From Virgibacillus_F sp049310925 (lineage in GTDB: Bacteria > Bacillota > Bacilli > Bacillales > Amphibacillaceae): DNA of 64,000 bases. The position numbers and the translations under genes were made by a program. Below, piece after piece: positions 32,885 through 42,205 of the stretch. The stretch lies in contig NZ_JBMERP010000007.1 of NCBI RefSeq assembly GCF_049310925.1, positions 21,069 to 85,068 on the forward strand, written 5' to 3'. Below the pieces are notes generated by a model. That model ran no database searches. It was not told the origin of the DNA and saw only the letters and a program-made list of their open reading frames with translations. Position 1 is the first letter of the stretch. Each line of letters opens with the position of its first letter.

Positions 32885-33854
32885 GGGTGTTCACCTCCTG
32901 TAACCAACATTTTGATTGATGACCTTCTGAGACAAGAAAAGAAGGTGGCTTTTCTATGACACATTTCTCTGTCGCAAATGGACAACGTGTATGAAATCTA
33001 CATCCTTCAATTTTTTCACTTAAATTTGGTAGCATTCCAGGAATGGATTCAAGTTTATGTGTTTCATCGTCAACATTAGGTACGGAAGCAAGTAAACCTT
33101 TCGTGTAAGGGTGTTGCGGATCATTAAATATTTTTTTAACATCCCCTATTTCAACCACTTCACCTGCATACATTACCATTACTCTATCTGCTATTTCAGC
33201 TACTACTCCCATATCATGGGTTACAAAAATAACACCCATATCCATTTCTTTTTTTAGGTCATCAAGTAAATCTAGTATCTGCGCCTGAATCGTTACATCA
33301 AGTGCTGTTGTTGGCTCATCTGCAATTAATAAAGACGGTTTACAAGCTAAAGCCATTGCAATCATTACGCGTTGACGCATACCACCACTTAATTCATGTG
33401 GGAATTGCTTTAACTTTTTAACTGGATCAGGTATTCCTACTTGTTCCAAAAGGTCTACTGCTTTTATATTCGCTTCTTTTTTATTCATATTTCTATGAAT
33501 CATTAAAGGTTCCCTCAATTGGTAACCTATGGAAAACAAAGGGTTTAGTGCTGTCATCGGTTCTTGGAAAATCATTGACATTTTGTTTCCACGCAATTGT
33601 CTCAATTCTTCTTCTTTCTTTTTGGTCAGTTCCTCATTATTAAATAGAATGGATCCTTCTGCAATTGTTCCATTTGAAGGGAGAAGTCCCATTAGAGAAA
33701 GAGAAGTGATACTTTTTCCACAGCCTGATTCTCCTACTATACAAAGAGTTTCGCCTTTATTTACTGAAAAAGATATCCCACGAACAGCTGAAAGATTGCC
33801 TTCAGCTGTTCGAAATTGGGTTACCAGATTATCCACTTGAAGTAACTGTTCCAT
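32859..33854 (-). CDS. Peptide ABC transporter ATPase, OppD/DppD family
   Basis: First ATPase of the importer, 331 residues. It shows GESGCGKSI (Walker A, with Ile after the Ser), MIFQEPMTALNP (Q-loop), LSGGMRQRVMIAMAL (signature), LLIADEPTTALD (Walker B) and the C-terminal HTRCPFATEKC with family Cys residues. Overlap with the following ATPase gene shows translational coupling. The tail (WLQEVNTHDKTATPS) is encoded in the overlap. Same operon as receptor and permeases. Confidence 0.92.
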   Translation of the reverse strand: MEQLLQVDNLVTQFRTAEGNLSAVRGISFSVNKGETLCIVGESGCGKSITSLSLMGLLPSNGTIAEGSILFNNEELTKKKEEELRQLRGNKMSMIFQEPMTALNPLFSIGYQLREPLMIHRNMNKKEANIKAVDLLEQVGIPDPVKKLKQFPHELSGGMRQRVMIAMALACKPSLLIADEPTTALDVTIQAQILDLLDDLKKEMDMGVIFVTHDMGVVAEIADRVMVMYAGEVVEIGDVKKIFNDPQHPYTKGLLASVPNVDDETHKLESIPGMLPNLSEKIEGCRFHTRCPFATEKCVIEKPPSFLVSEGHQSKCWLQEVNTHDKTATPS

Positions 33855-33861
33855 TTTTACC

Positions 33862-35424
33862 CTACTCCCTACTTACATTATAGAGTGACCATGTTCCTGT
33901 TGGATCTAAATCTAAGCCTTTCACACTCTTGTCATATGCAGCAGATACGACACCATGATTCATAGGAACCCATACTGCATCTTTAATAGCTAGCATATTT
34001 GCTTCATGAAGTTTTTGTAACCGAGCTTCCTGATCAACTAGTGTACGAGATTGATCTACCAATTTATCAAACTCTGGATTGTTATAATTCATACGGTTTG
34101 ACGAACCAATATTATCTGAATGTAAGTTTGGATATAATAATTCACTACCATCAGCAGTACTATTTGTCCATCCTAAGAAGGTCATTTCAAAATTACCTTG
34201 TGCGGTTGTATCTAAGAAAGTCCCCCATTCCATTGATTCAATTGATACATCTAGTCCTACTTCGTTAAGTTGAGATTGTACAATCTCAGCCATCTTCATA
34301 TAACTACCCGAATTTGATGCTAATAGAGTAATCTTTTGTCCTTTGTATCCATTATCTTTAAGAATCTCTTTTGCTTTTTCTGGATCATACTCGTACCCTG
34401 CATCTTTTGCTTCTTCTTTATAACCAAAAACTTTTGGACCAATAATGCTGTCATTTTGAACACCTAAACCGTTTAATTGTTTTACATATGCCTCTGTATT
34501 TACTGCATGTGCAATTGCTTTACGGAAATCTTGATCGCTAAACGGTTCCTTATTCATATTAAATCCTAGGTAGTAAACAGGTGTTCCTTCTTTTGTTTGA
34601 ACTTCTACAGTTTCGATACTTTTAATTCTAGCTAAGTGTTCAGCTGGAATCCCATCTATAAACTGTACTTCACCCGTTTCTAACATAGAAACTGCAGTAG
34701 AATACTCTGGAACAACTTTCATTGTTACTTTCTCGAGTGCAGGTTCACCTTGCCAATAGTTTTCATTTTTCTTTAATGTAACGTGGTCACCTTGAACTCT
34801 TTCTACAAATTCGAAAGGTCCCGTCCCAACTGGATCACTCATGATGTCTCCATCTTTATCAGCAGTCGGACTAACAATTGATGCATTTTTATGTGATAAT
34901 GCAGCTAATAATGGTCCATAAGGATATTTAGTTTTTATAACAACCGTATACTCATCTTTAACTTCTACTGATTCAATTGGTTCTAATAACGAAGCACGAG
35001 GTGCAGCTCTTTTTGGATCCATGAACTGATCAAATGTATACTTTACCGCTTCTGCATTGAAATCAGTTCCATCCTGGAATTTAATACCTTCTTTAAGCTT
35101 GATAACCCATGTATTTTTATCTGGATTCTCATAGGATTTAGCCAAAAGTGGTTCAATTTCCATAGTCTCTCCATTACGTGTAAATAGTGTTTCGTAAATT
35201 TGCCCAATCATAGCAGTCGAAACAGAATCATTTGTATCAATTGGTGACAAACCAACAATATCTGATGTTGCAGCATAGGTAATCTCTTGCTTAACATTTT
35301 CCCCTTTAGCACTACCATCAGTGCTACTATCACTACTAGGCGAGTCTCCGCTACACCCTGCAACAGCTAACAATAACAAAACCAACATTGAACTAAATAG
35401 TACTTTCATTTTACTTATTTTCAT
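33862..35424 (-). CDS. Peptide ABC transporter substrate-binding lipoprotein (family 5)
   Basis: Extracellular receptor of 520 residues. The signal MKISKMKVLFSSMLVLLLLAVAGCSG has its lipobox Cys at 24, followed by a Ser/Asp-rich linker. The SBP_bac_5 fold is clear: LAKSYENPDKNTWVIKLKEGIKFQDGT, VGTGPFEFV, YLGFNMNKEPFSDQDFRKAIAHAV and DPEKAKEILKDNGY. Length matches DppA/OppA-like receptors. AGGAGGAAAG precedes the ATG. It lies between the permease and ATPase genes, in the order permease B, permease C, receptor, D, F. Confidence 0.92.
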   Translation of the reverse strand: MKISKMKVLFSSMLVLLLLAVAGCSGDSPSSDSSTDGSAKGENVKQEITYAATSDIVGLSPIDTNDSVSTAMIGQIYETLFTRNGETMEIEPLLAKSYENPDKNTWVIKLKEGIKFQDGTDFNAEAVKYTFDQFMDPKRAAPRASLLEPIESVEVKDEYTVVIKTKYPYGPLLAALSHKNASIVSPTADKDGDIMSDPVGTGPFEFVERVQGDHVTLKKNENYWQGEPALEKVTMKVVPEYSTAVSMLETGEVQFIDGIPAEHLARIKSIETVEVQTKEGTPVYYLGFNMNKEPFSDQDFRKAIAHAVNTEAYVKQLNGLGVQNDSIIGPKVFGYKEEAKDAGYEYDPEKAKEILKDNGYKGQKITLLASNSGSYMKMAEIVQSQLNEVGLDVSIESMEWGTFLDTTAQGNFEMTFLGWTNSTADGSELLYPNLHSDNIGSSNRMNYNNPEFDKLVDQSRTLVDQEARLQKLHEANMLAIKDAVWVPMNHGVVSAAYDKSVKGLDLDPTGTWSLYNVSRE

Positions 35425-35440
35425 TTTCTTTCCTCCTGTG

Positions 35441-36334
35441 TTAATTATTTAAATCCATGTTAGGATCTAATGCGTCACGCAATCCATCACCAACAACATT
35501 AAAAGCAAATACAACTAGCATTATCGCAACTCCCGGAACAATGGTCATATGTGGAGCAGTCCACATAAAGGCCTGTCCAGCAGCTATCATGGCTCCCCAC
35601 TCAGCTGTAGGTGGTTGAGCACCTAACCCCAAAAAGCTTAATGCTGAGGTAGAAAGAATGGATGTTGCCATTCTCATTGTCGCGAATACAATAATTGGTG
35701 CCATGCAATTAGGTAATATATGTTTAATTATAATCCTACTATTACTTGCTCCAAGTGACTTCATCGCTAGTACATATTCTTGCTTCTTTACAGAAAGTAC
35801 ACTTCCTCGGACAATCCTGGCACAACCAGGTATTGACCAGATGCTAATTGCGATTATTACATTTACAATGCTCGTACCTAGCATCGCTATAATTAGCATA
35901 GCAAGTAGAATACCAGGAAAGGCGAATAATAAATCCACTATTCGCATAATAATTCCGTCTAATTTCTTATAATAACCAGAAAGAAGACCTAACGTAACCC
36001 CACCAGCTAATCCAATAACAACCGATATAAGCCCTACAAGAAGTGATAATCTTGCTCCATAAACCAATCTGGACCACATATCTCGTCCATAGTTATCAGT
36101 CCCTAGCCAGTGCCCCTCAGAACCTATACCCAACTCAGATTTCGCTAAATTTTGGTCTACAGGGTCATAGCCTACTAACAGTGGTGCAAAAATTGCCATC
36201 AATATCTGTATGGCTATGATAGATAAGCCAAACACTGCTAACTTATTTTTTACTAACCGTCGCATAATTCGAACAAACGGTTTTTCTTTTTTCTTTTGCT
36301 TTATTGCTTGGTCAACTACTGCCTCAGAAGACAT
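35441..36334 (-). CDS. Peptide ABC transporter permease, DppC/OppC family
   Basis: Membrane subunit of 297 residues from ATG 36334, which has AGAAGG eight bases upstream; the frame is open for 21 more codons but without a ribosome site. An N-terminal OppC_N segment (FVRIMRRLVKNKLAVFGLS) leads to five or six membrane segments. EAA loop: YVLAMKSLGASNSRIIIKHILPN. The ending VVGDGLRDALDPNM is the family hallmark. It follows the B permease after 16 bases. Confidence 0.93.
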   Translation of the reverse strand: MSSEAVVDQAIKQKKKEKPFVRIMRRLVKNKLAVFGLSIIAIQILMAIFAPLLVGYDPVDQNLAKSELGIGSEGHWLGTDNYGRDMWSRLVYGARLSLLVGLISVVIGLAGGVTLGLLSGYYKKLDGIIMRIVDLLFAFPGILLAMLIIAMLGTSIVNVIIAISIWSIPGCARIVRGSVLSVKKQEYVLAMKSLGASNSRIIIKHILPNCMAPIIVFATMRMATSILSTSALSFLGLGAQPPTAEWGAMIAAGQAFMWTAPHMTIVPGVAIMLVVFAFNVVGDGLRDALDPNMDLNN

Positions 36335-36350
36335 ACTATTTACCTTCTTT

Positions 36351-37292
36351 CTAATCGTAACTAATCCTTGGATCAATGATTGCATAAACAATGTCAACTA
36401 TTAAATTTACAAAGACAAACAATCCTGCTACTAAGAGAACAGTTCCTTGTACCATTGGAAAATCTCTCGCTGCAATTGCATCGATCAATAGACGTCCAAC
36501 ACCATTAATTGCAAATACCTGTTCCACAATTATGGTTCCACCTAATAATCCACCAAAGTTCATCCCAATCACTGTGATAACTGGTATCATGGCGTTTCGT
36601 AGTGCATGAATCCAAATGACATTTCTATGTTTTACTCCTTTTGCCTTTGCAGTTCTTATATAATCAGCGTTAACTACCTCCAGCATGGTAGATCGGCTCA
36701 TTCTAGCAATCATTGCAGCCGAAGCAGTACCTAGTGTTATTGCGGGCAAGATAAGATGCTTAAAGCCCTCTATTGTGTAGAAAGGTTCACTAAGTCCTCC
36801 TACGGGAAGCCATCTGAGCTCTACACTAAAAAATAAAATTAGCATCGTACCCAACCAGAAGTTTGGTATAGAGATTCCACCAAGCGCAAATGTAGTACTA
36901 GATACATCAAACCAGGAGTTCTGTTTAATAGCAGAAATAATTCCGGCAGTAACACCAATAATTACCGCAACGATCATACTAGCGATTGCAAGATTTAATG
37001 TATTAGGAAATCTTGTAATAATTGCTTCTGTTACTGATTGGTTTGTCTGGAAAGAATAGCCAAGATTCCCTTGGAATACACCCATCATGTAATCAAAATA
37101 TTGAACTAAAACTGGTCTATTCAGTCCCAAATCTGCTCGAATAGCTTCTAAATCTGACTGACTTGCTGTTGGTCCTCCAATGATGGTGGCTGGGTCGCCT
37201 GGGGCAATATGCATGCTCATAAATACAAGAAATGAGATACCCAGTAATAATAATACCAACTGGAACAACCTTCTAACTATTAATCCAATCAC
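36351..37292 (-). CDS. Peptide ABC transporter permease, DppB/OppB family
   Basis: Membrane subunit of 313 residues and first gene of the operon. Hallmarks: MHIAPGDPATIIGG near the N-terminus, the EAA loop YIRTAKAKGVKHRNVIWIHALRNAMIP, and the terminal VDIVYAIIDPRI. It starts at GTG 37292, six bases after AAGGAGGG. The operon faces a divergent Lrp/AsnC-type regulator gene across 273 bases; that regulator is a natural candidate to control it. Confidence 0.93.
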   Translation of the reverse strand: MIGLIVRRLFQLVLLLLGISFLVFMSMHIAPGDPATIIGGPTASQSDLEAIRADLGLNRPVLVQYFDYMMGVFQGNLGYSFQTNQSVTEAIITRFPNTLNLAIASMIVAVIIGVTAGIISAIKQNSWFDVSSTTFALGGISIPNFWLGTMLILFFSVELRWLPVGGLSEPFYTIEGFKHLILPAITLGTASAAMIARMSRSTMLEVVNADYIRTAKAKGVKHRNVIWIHALRNAMIPVITVIGMNFGGLLGGTIIVEQVFAINGVGRLLIDAIAARDFPMVQGTVLLVAGLFVFVNLIVDIVYAIIDPRISYD

Positions 37293-37414
37293 TTTATCCC
37301 TCCTTCAATTCACTATATTAAAAGTTTTCAAACTGTTTGTTAAATTACTAATATGTTACATAATTTAAAATTGAAAGTCAATAGATTTTTCTACAAAAGT
37401 AAGATAAAAGTGTT

Positions 37415-37462
37415 AAACCACTTACATAAATGTGGAATTTTTATGTAAGTGGTTTCTTTTTG
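37415..37462 (+). terminator. Orphan stem-loop with T run between divergent operons
   Basis: A perfect 16-bp stem, AAACCACTTACATAAA (37415-37430) with TTTATGTAAGTGGTTT (37440-37455), followed on the plus side by CTTTTTG. No plus-strand gene precedes it. It sits in the region from which the peptide importer and the Lrp-type gene diverge, so it could be the end of a small RNA or a regulator-binding palindrome. Confidence 0.55.
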
Positions 37463-37565
37463 TCTAACTATTACTAATAGTTTATAAATTATTTTGTCAG
37501 TATTCTTATTTTTGTGATAGTATAAAAGTAATCAAAATTATGTAATTTTTTAGGGGAAATTAGCT

Positions 37566-38015
37566 ATGAAATATGATGAAGTTGATAGAAAGATAATTGA
37601 AGAACTAGTTAAAGACGGAAGGTTATCCTATGTTGAATTAGGGGAAAAAGTGGGTTTTTCACGTGTGGCCGTTAAGGATAGAATTGAAAATTTAAAGGAA
37701 ACTGGAGTAATTGAAAACTTTACAGTGGTTGTAAACTCTGAGAAATTCGGTAAAAATGTGTCAGCATTTTTCGAAGTAGATGTAGAACCAAAACAACTAC
37801 AGGAAGTGGCCCAAAACCTTGCTGACAATCCAAGTGTCGCAAGTGTCTATCAAATGACTGGCCCAAGTACATTACATATGCATGTTCTTGTAGAAGACTT
37901 CAAAATGTTAGAAGTGTTCATTAACAACGAACTATATGCTGTGGAAGGAATAACTAGAGTAGAAAGCTCTATATTATTGAAAAGATTTAAAAGTCGAACA
38001 GGTTATAAGTTATAG
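37566..38015 (+). CDS. Lrp/AsnC-family transcriptional regulator
   Basis: The protein has 149 residues, standard for the family. An N-terminal winged helix (VDRKIIEELVKDGRLSYVELGEKVGFSRVAVKDRIENL, about 6-45) is followed by the RAM ligand-binding domain (about 65-145: FFEVDVEPKQLQEVAQ, VASVYQMTGPSTLHMHVLVED). ATG follows AGGGGAAAT. In B. subtilis an Lrp-type gene (ywrC) lies with ywrB, ywrA and ywrD; here the same four families are all present but the peptide importer operon separates them. It probably senses an amino acid. Confidence 0.9.
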   Translation: MKYDEVDRKIIEELVKDGRLSYVELGEKVGFSRVAVKDRIENLKETGVIENFTVVVNSEKFGKNVSAFFEVDVEPKQLQEVAQNLADNPSVASVYQMTGPSTLHMHVLVEDFKMLEVFINNELYAVEGITRVESSILLKRFKSRTGYKL

Positions 38016-38110
38016 TGAATTCACCCTGTGCATCGACCTCACTAGTCAAATTCCACTTGGTCGCTAGAAGAAATACCTGTTTGACTTAAACAAAGTTGGG
38101 TAAAAAGCGA

Positions 38111-38150
38111 GCCAGCAAATTAGATGAAAATCAAATTTGCTGGCTTTTAT
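38111..38150. terminator. Bidirectional terminator between Lrp-type and YflT-like genes
   Basis: GCCAGCAAATT pairs with AATTTGCTGGC around an AT loop; TTTTAT follows on the plus side and CTCGCTTTTTA on the minus side. It separates convergent genes. Confidence 0.75.
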
Positions 38151-38164
38151 AGTTAACTATTACT

Positions 38165-38497
38165 TTAATGAACTGGATTGGTATTAATTAATAGGATTTT
38201 GCCGTGATCTAATTTCTCTTCCAACTCATTCGCTTCATCTTGAGGGAATCCGAGCTCTTTAAATTTAACACGCAGCTCGTCTCCTTTTTTACGAAACATA
38301 TTTCCCACCGATTCAGTGATTCCTTCTTCTTTCATACCAACTTTGTTAGCATCTACCTTATCTGCAACTCGATCAGTCCGGTCGGAGTCATGAGAGACCA
38401 CATATAAATCGCGTGTAGAAACACCTCGTTCAGACAGCATATTTACCTCGTCCATTAATTGCGTATCATCCTGAAATTCTTTCACTATTGGTTTCAC
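38165..38497 (-). CDS. General stress protein, YflT/17M-like
   Basis: Cytoplasmic protein of 110 residues. The N-terminal half (KEFQDDTQLMDEVNMLSERGVSTRDLYVVSHDSDRTDRVAD) matches the general-stress protein 17M-like domain (YflT family), which is sigma-B controlled in B. subtilis. The rest is charged and helical. It starts at GTG after AAGGAGGAG. No sigma-B promoter is obvious within 100 bases, so the regulation is not established here. Single gene. Confidence 0.75.
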   Translation of the reverse strand: MKPIVKEFQDDTQLMDEVNMLSERGVSTRDLYVVSHDSDRTDRVADKVDANKVGMKEEGITESVGNMFRKKGDELRVKFKELGFPQDEANELEEKLDHGKILLINTNPVH

Positions 38498-38605
38498 TAT
38501 AATCTCCTCCTTAAGAATAATTTTATTAAGATGAAGAGTTTGAACACTTGCATCTTAGTAGTAATTTTCCCATTCGAGTCGATTAATAAACCATCTCATT
38601 CAGTT

Positions 38606-38688
38606 AGATAACTCGGCTTATCGCCAAGCCTTAATGGCGAAAGCCCTAGTTCCACTTATGGAGTAAGAAAGGATTTATACTTTCTTAC
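38606..38688. other. Two hairpins between ung and the stress gene
   Basis: A GC-rich hairpin (GGCTT...CGCCA with TGGCG...AAGCC, about 38606-38644) and GTAAGAAAG with CTTTCTTAC (about 38663-38688). Neither has a T run. The first resembles palindromic units that are often dispersed in bacterial genomes, but I see only one here. Confidence 0.4.
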
Positions 38689-38708
38689 CTGCCAAAAGAA
38701 ACACATTT

Positions 38709-39386
38709 CTATTCATTCAGTCCCCAGGCAATCTCATCTAGCCCAGCCTGTTTTAGCAGTTGGTTGGTTTTGGAAAAAGGCTTGCTTCCAAAGAAACCCC
38801 GATGTGCAGATAATGGACTTGGGTGTGGGGCATGAATCAAATAATGTTTATCGGTATCAATAAGATTTTGTTTCTTTTGTGCGGCGCGTCCCCACAAAAT
38901 ATAAATAACTGGTGTACTTTTTTCATTCAAAGACGAAATCACTTTGTCCGTGAAATTTTCCCACCCCATTCCTCGGTGTGAGTTGGCTTCTCCCGCTCGG
39001 ACGGTTAACACAGTATTCAACAGTAACACACCCTGCTTCGCCCAATTGGCCAAATATCCGTCCTTAGGCATGTCACTTCCAATATCAGCTTGCATTTCTT
39101 TAAAAATATTTCTTAAGGACGGCGGAATAGTAACATCAGGTTTCACTGAAAAGCTCAAACCATGCGCCTGATCCGGTCCATGATAAGGATCCTGACCAAG
39201 AATAACAACCTTCACCTGATGAAAAGCTGTGTAATGAAGTGCATTAAAAATATCATCCATCTGAGGATACACAGTACGGGTACTATATTCCTCTTTCAAG
39301 AATTCAAGCAATTCCATGTAATACGGTTTTGTGAATTCCTCGTTCAATAACTTTTTCCAATCATTATCCAGAATTTTGATTGACAT
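38709..39386 (-). CDS. ung: Uracil-DNA glycosylase
   Basis: Base-excision repair enzyme that removes uracil from DNA. It has 225 residues from ATG 39386, six bases after AAAGGGAG; ten upstream codons lack a ribosome site. The catalytic motif GQDPYHG is at 64-70 with the activating Asp66; the uracil-pocket LSFSV follows, and the DNA-minor-groove loop HPSPLSAHRGFFG is near the C-terminus with its catalytic His. This is the standard family-1 length. Single gene. Confidence 0.96.
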   Translation of the reverse strand: MSIKILDNDWKKLLNEEFTKPYYMELLEFLKEEYSTRTVYPQMDDIFNALHYTAFHQVKVVILGQDPYHGPDQAHGLSFSVKPDVTIPPSLRNIFKEMQADIGSDMPKDGYLANWAKQGVLLLNTVLTVRAGEANSHRGMGWENFTDKVISSLNEKSTPVIYILWGRAAQKKQNLIDTDKHYLIHAPHPSPLSAHRGFFGSKPFSKTNQLLKQAGLDEIAWGLNE

Positions 39387-39544
39387 TCCGCACTCCCTTT
39401 CGTAAAAACCGATCACAAAATAGGAGTAAACAAAAGTTTGCTCCTATTCAGAAGTATTCATCACTGATTAGAATTTTTTCTTATCAATTTCTATTTTAGT
39501 CTAATACTTTATGCTATTTTATACCATAATCTATTAAACATACT

Positions 39545-41899
39545 TTAAACTTCCATTTCTAACTCTTCTACTCTTCCCTCAAAATATTTAACATCTTTTT
39601 TTGCATTATAACGTTCAGCTTTTTCAACTTTCACTGCAACACTATATTGAGGGATTCCAGAAGGACCATCGTAAATACCTTTTGGAATCAAGAAATTTCC
39701 TTCTGGGAAATGAAGACCGACATTTCCCTTTGCAATTTCCGCAAAATTAGCTTTTCCCTGGAAGGTACCGTGTTGGTTATAAACTACAACTGGTTCTCCG
39801 TTTGTGATATTTAATTCCTTGGCATCCTTCTCACTCATTAATACATCGTAACGACCAGCGCCGTTAAGTGGATCTGTTTTTTTGTAAACCATAGAGTTGA
39901 ACTGTTTTCCACGACGAGTTGTAATGTAGAATGTTCCTTCTGGCTTATTAAGGCTAGGAATATCAACTGAAATCAAGTTTCCTTTCCCATCAGGAGTTGG
40001 ACAAACTCCACCTTCGCACAACCATGCACCACCCCATTGGAAAACATCACCTTGATTTTCCATATATTGAACTCCATCGTAATCTTTATTTGCCAATGCA
40101 ATCTCATTTCTTATAGCTTGACCGTCTTTAAAATCTACTAGATGTGCTGTTTCTGGTTTTACCCTTTTAGCAAGATCGATGTAGATTTTCCATTCTGTGC
40201 GTGCTTCTTCAACCACCTGTTTATTACCTTTTATTTCAGGAGAGAAATAAACCATGCGTTCTGTCGATGTAGATGTACCTCCACCTTCTTGTTCATAACG
40301 AGTTTTTGCTGGAAGAACAATAACTGCTTCTTTTGCATCAACTAGTGTTGAAGTATTAAAAATAATATCTTGGTGAACCCGAATTTCTAATTCAGACAAC
40401 GCTTTTTCAATAAATTCTGGGTTTGGCATTGTTTCTAAGAAATTTCCACCACTCATATAATATAATTTTAGCTTTCTATCATTATCATTGGGTAGCACAA
40501 CATTCTCAAGAGAAACTCCAACAATATCACCCTGCCACTTTGGCAGTTCAAAATTCCATATGTCTTCTATTCTATTAACATTTTCCTTGTCCCAGCCTCC
40601 ACCAGGAAGAACAAATGGATCTGCTCCCATTTCACCAGATCCTTGAACACTAGAGTGACCACGGAAAGGCATCAAACCAGCATGTTCGCGCCCTATGTGC
40701 CCACGGAGTAGTGCAAGGTTAGCAACTTGCGAAATGTTGTCAGTTGCAAACGAGTGCATAGTTAAACCTAATGCCCAAGCATATACCGCATTTTTGCTAT
40801 TAGCTAACAACTCAGACAACTCAGCTATTCTTTCTTTTTCTACTCCTGAGGATTTCACAATTTCTTCCCAAGTTTGTTCTTCGACTTTAGCTTTAAGCTC
40901 CTCATAATCATTAACATGCTCTTGCACAAATTGATGATTAATTGCCGAACCAACTGCCTCTTCTTCCATTTCAAACCAATGTTTCATGATCCCGTGCATT
41001 AAGGCTATATCTCCACCAATGTTTACTTGATAAAAATCATCTGCAATTTTGGTACCGAACAATGCAGATTCAGCATTTGAAGGAACCCAGTACTTATCCA
41101 TCGCCGGCTCTCTATATGGGTTAATAACAATAATCTTTGTTCCTTTTTTCTTAGCTGCTAGCATGTATTTAGTTGATACAGGTGAACTGTTTGAAGCAAC
41201 AGAACCCCAAAACAATAGCACATCAGTGCCGATCCAATCCTGATAGTTTGAACTACTCGCTCCAATACCTACTGAACGTTTAAGGGCTGTTTTTGAAGGT
41301 GAATGGCAGATACGAGAAGCATTGTCAACATGATTTGTTCCAAGGAATCGAGAGACCTTTCCAGCAACATAGTAAGATTCATTGGTAATCCCTCTCGAAG
41401 TCAAATAAAACCCATATTGTTTCGGGTCAAGCTTTTTCATCTTTTCAGCAATCATATCCATCGCTTCATCCCAATCAAGACGTGAAAACTTTCTCTCCCC
41501 TTTTCTCCGAATCAGTGGGTATGGGATTCGGCCTAACTGACGCAGTTCTGCGCTACTATATTTCTTTAGTTCATCAATATCTGCATGAACCAACTCTTCA
41601 TCCATTGCTGGCATTGTACTAAGACGCAATACATTCAAACGAGTTGTACATATATGAGGACCTTTTAGTGTTTGGTCTTTAAGACCTGAAACTCCTAGTG
41701 CACATCCGTCACAAACACCTTTTGTAAGAATATTTTTAGCGTAATTTAAATTATCCTTATTTTCCCACATAATTTTCATCGTGTCTCTTATGTGTTTGGG
41801 TTTTACCTTTCCTAAACCAAATGGAACTGGACTCACCCAATGTTTAGGTGCAGGTACTTTAGATATTTTAATAGGTCCTTGGTGTTTTGTTTCTCCCAT
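39545..41899 (-). CDS. FdhF/YdeP-family molybdopterin oxidoreductase
   Basis: Cytoplasmic molybdenum enzyme of 784 residues, related to formate dehydrogenase H. The N-terminus has CDGC (63-66) and Cys84 that could bind an iron-sulfur cluster, but not the full four-Cys motif. The likely Mo ligand is Cys198 in ASRICHSPSKTALKRSVG, aligned with the selenocysteine of E. coli FdhF. The rest is the molybdopterin domain (DVLLFWGSVASNSSPV, GHSSVQGSGEMGADP) and the C-terminal dinucleotide-binding domain (about 660-784). E. coli YdeP is linked to acid resistance; substrate unproven. Neighbours (FdhD, OFA antiporter) point to formate. ATG follows AAGGAGTGAG. It is preceded by a leader with terminator at 42127-42205. 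Confidence 0.88.
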   Translation of the reverse strand: MGETKHQGPIKISKVPAPKHWVSPVPFGLGKVKPKHIRDTMKIMWENKDNLNYAKNILTKGVCDGCALGVSGLKDQTLKGPHICTTRLNVLRLSTMPAMDEELVHADIDELKKYSSAELRQLGRIPYPLIRRKGERKFSRLDWDEAMDMIAEKMKKLDPKQYGFYLTSRGITNESYYVAGKVSRFLGTNHVDNASRICHSPSKTALKRSVGIGASSSNYQDWIGTDVLLFWGSVASNSSPVSTKYMLAAKKKGTKIIVINPYREPAMDKYWVPSNAESALFGTKIADDFYQVNIGGDIALMHGIMKHWFEMEEEAVGSAINHQFVQEHVNDYEELKAKVEEQTWEEIVKSSGVEKERIAELSELLANSKNAVYAWALGLTMHSFATDNISQVANLALLRGHIGREHAGLMPFRGHSSVQGSGEMGADPFVLPGGGWDKENVNRIEDIWNFELPKWQGDIVGVSLENVVLPNDNDRKLKLYYMSGGNFLETMPNPEFIEKALSELEIRVHQDIIFNTSTLVDAKEAVIVLPAKTRYEQEGGGTSTSTERMVYFSPEIKGNKQVVEEARTEWKIYIDLAKRVKPETAHLVDFKDGQAIRNEIALANKDYDGVQYMENQGDVFQWGGAWLCEGGVCPTPDGKGNLISVDIPSLNKPEGTFYITTRRGKQFNSMVYKKTDPLNGAGRYDVLMSEKDAKELNITNGEPVVVYNQHGTFQGKANFAEIAKGNVGLHFPEGNFLIPKGIYDGPSGIPQYSVAVKVEKAERYNAKKDVKYFEGRVEELEMEV

Positions 41900-41943
41900 A
41901 TTTTACTCACTCCTTATAAAATTAACTACTTTATGCGCAAACT

Positions 41944-41962
41944 AAGAACAAAAGCGCAAGCA
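41944..41962 (+). repeat. Short match to the start of the dispersed repeat at 50287
   Basis: GAACAAAAGCGCAAGCA is identical to the first bases of the repeat that begins near 50289. The bases that follow no longer match clearly. It lies in the leader between the terminator of the oxidoreductase leader and its start codon. Confidence 0.5.
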
Positions 41963-42126
41963 TCCGTTTAGAAGAGGGCTGACTTAGACTGCACGTGTTC
42001 TGTATCATCGTCTGCATAACCTGACTCCTGGAAGCCACCGTATGACCTGTGCCCACGCAACGTTGGTAGTTAGATGTTGCCACCCAAATTGGTACCTTAA
42101 TTATGCACATCCTATGAAATTTCAAA

Positions 42127-42205
42127 GAAAAAACCACCGCAAATTCCACAAGGAAAATAATACGGTGGTTAAGTCTTAAGCAGGGTCGCTACTAAGTGCC
42201 AAACC
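42127..42205 (-). ncRNA. Candidate regulatory leader A with terminator, upstream of the molybdopterin oxidoreductase
   Basis: On the minus strand, immediately after the stop of the DUF2294 gene, the RNA reads GGTTTGGCAC, then core TAGTAGCGA-CCCTGCT (42180-42194), then ACTTAACC, and then the terminator: stem AACCACCG (42163-42170) with CGGTGGTT (42132-42139) and six T. The first GGTT can pair with the AACC that is also the 5' arm of the terminator, so the two structures exclude each other. The same core and layout occur at 43938-44040. I know no riboswitch class with this core. Function is inferred. Confidence 0.55.

Noticed and set aside
41931..42149. 72-codon minus-strand frame in the leader of the oxidoreductase
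   Set aside because: No ribosome site and it spans a terminator and a repeat fragment.
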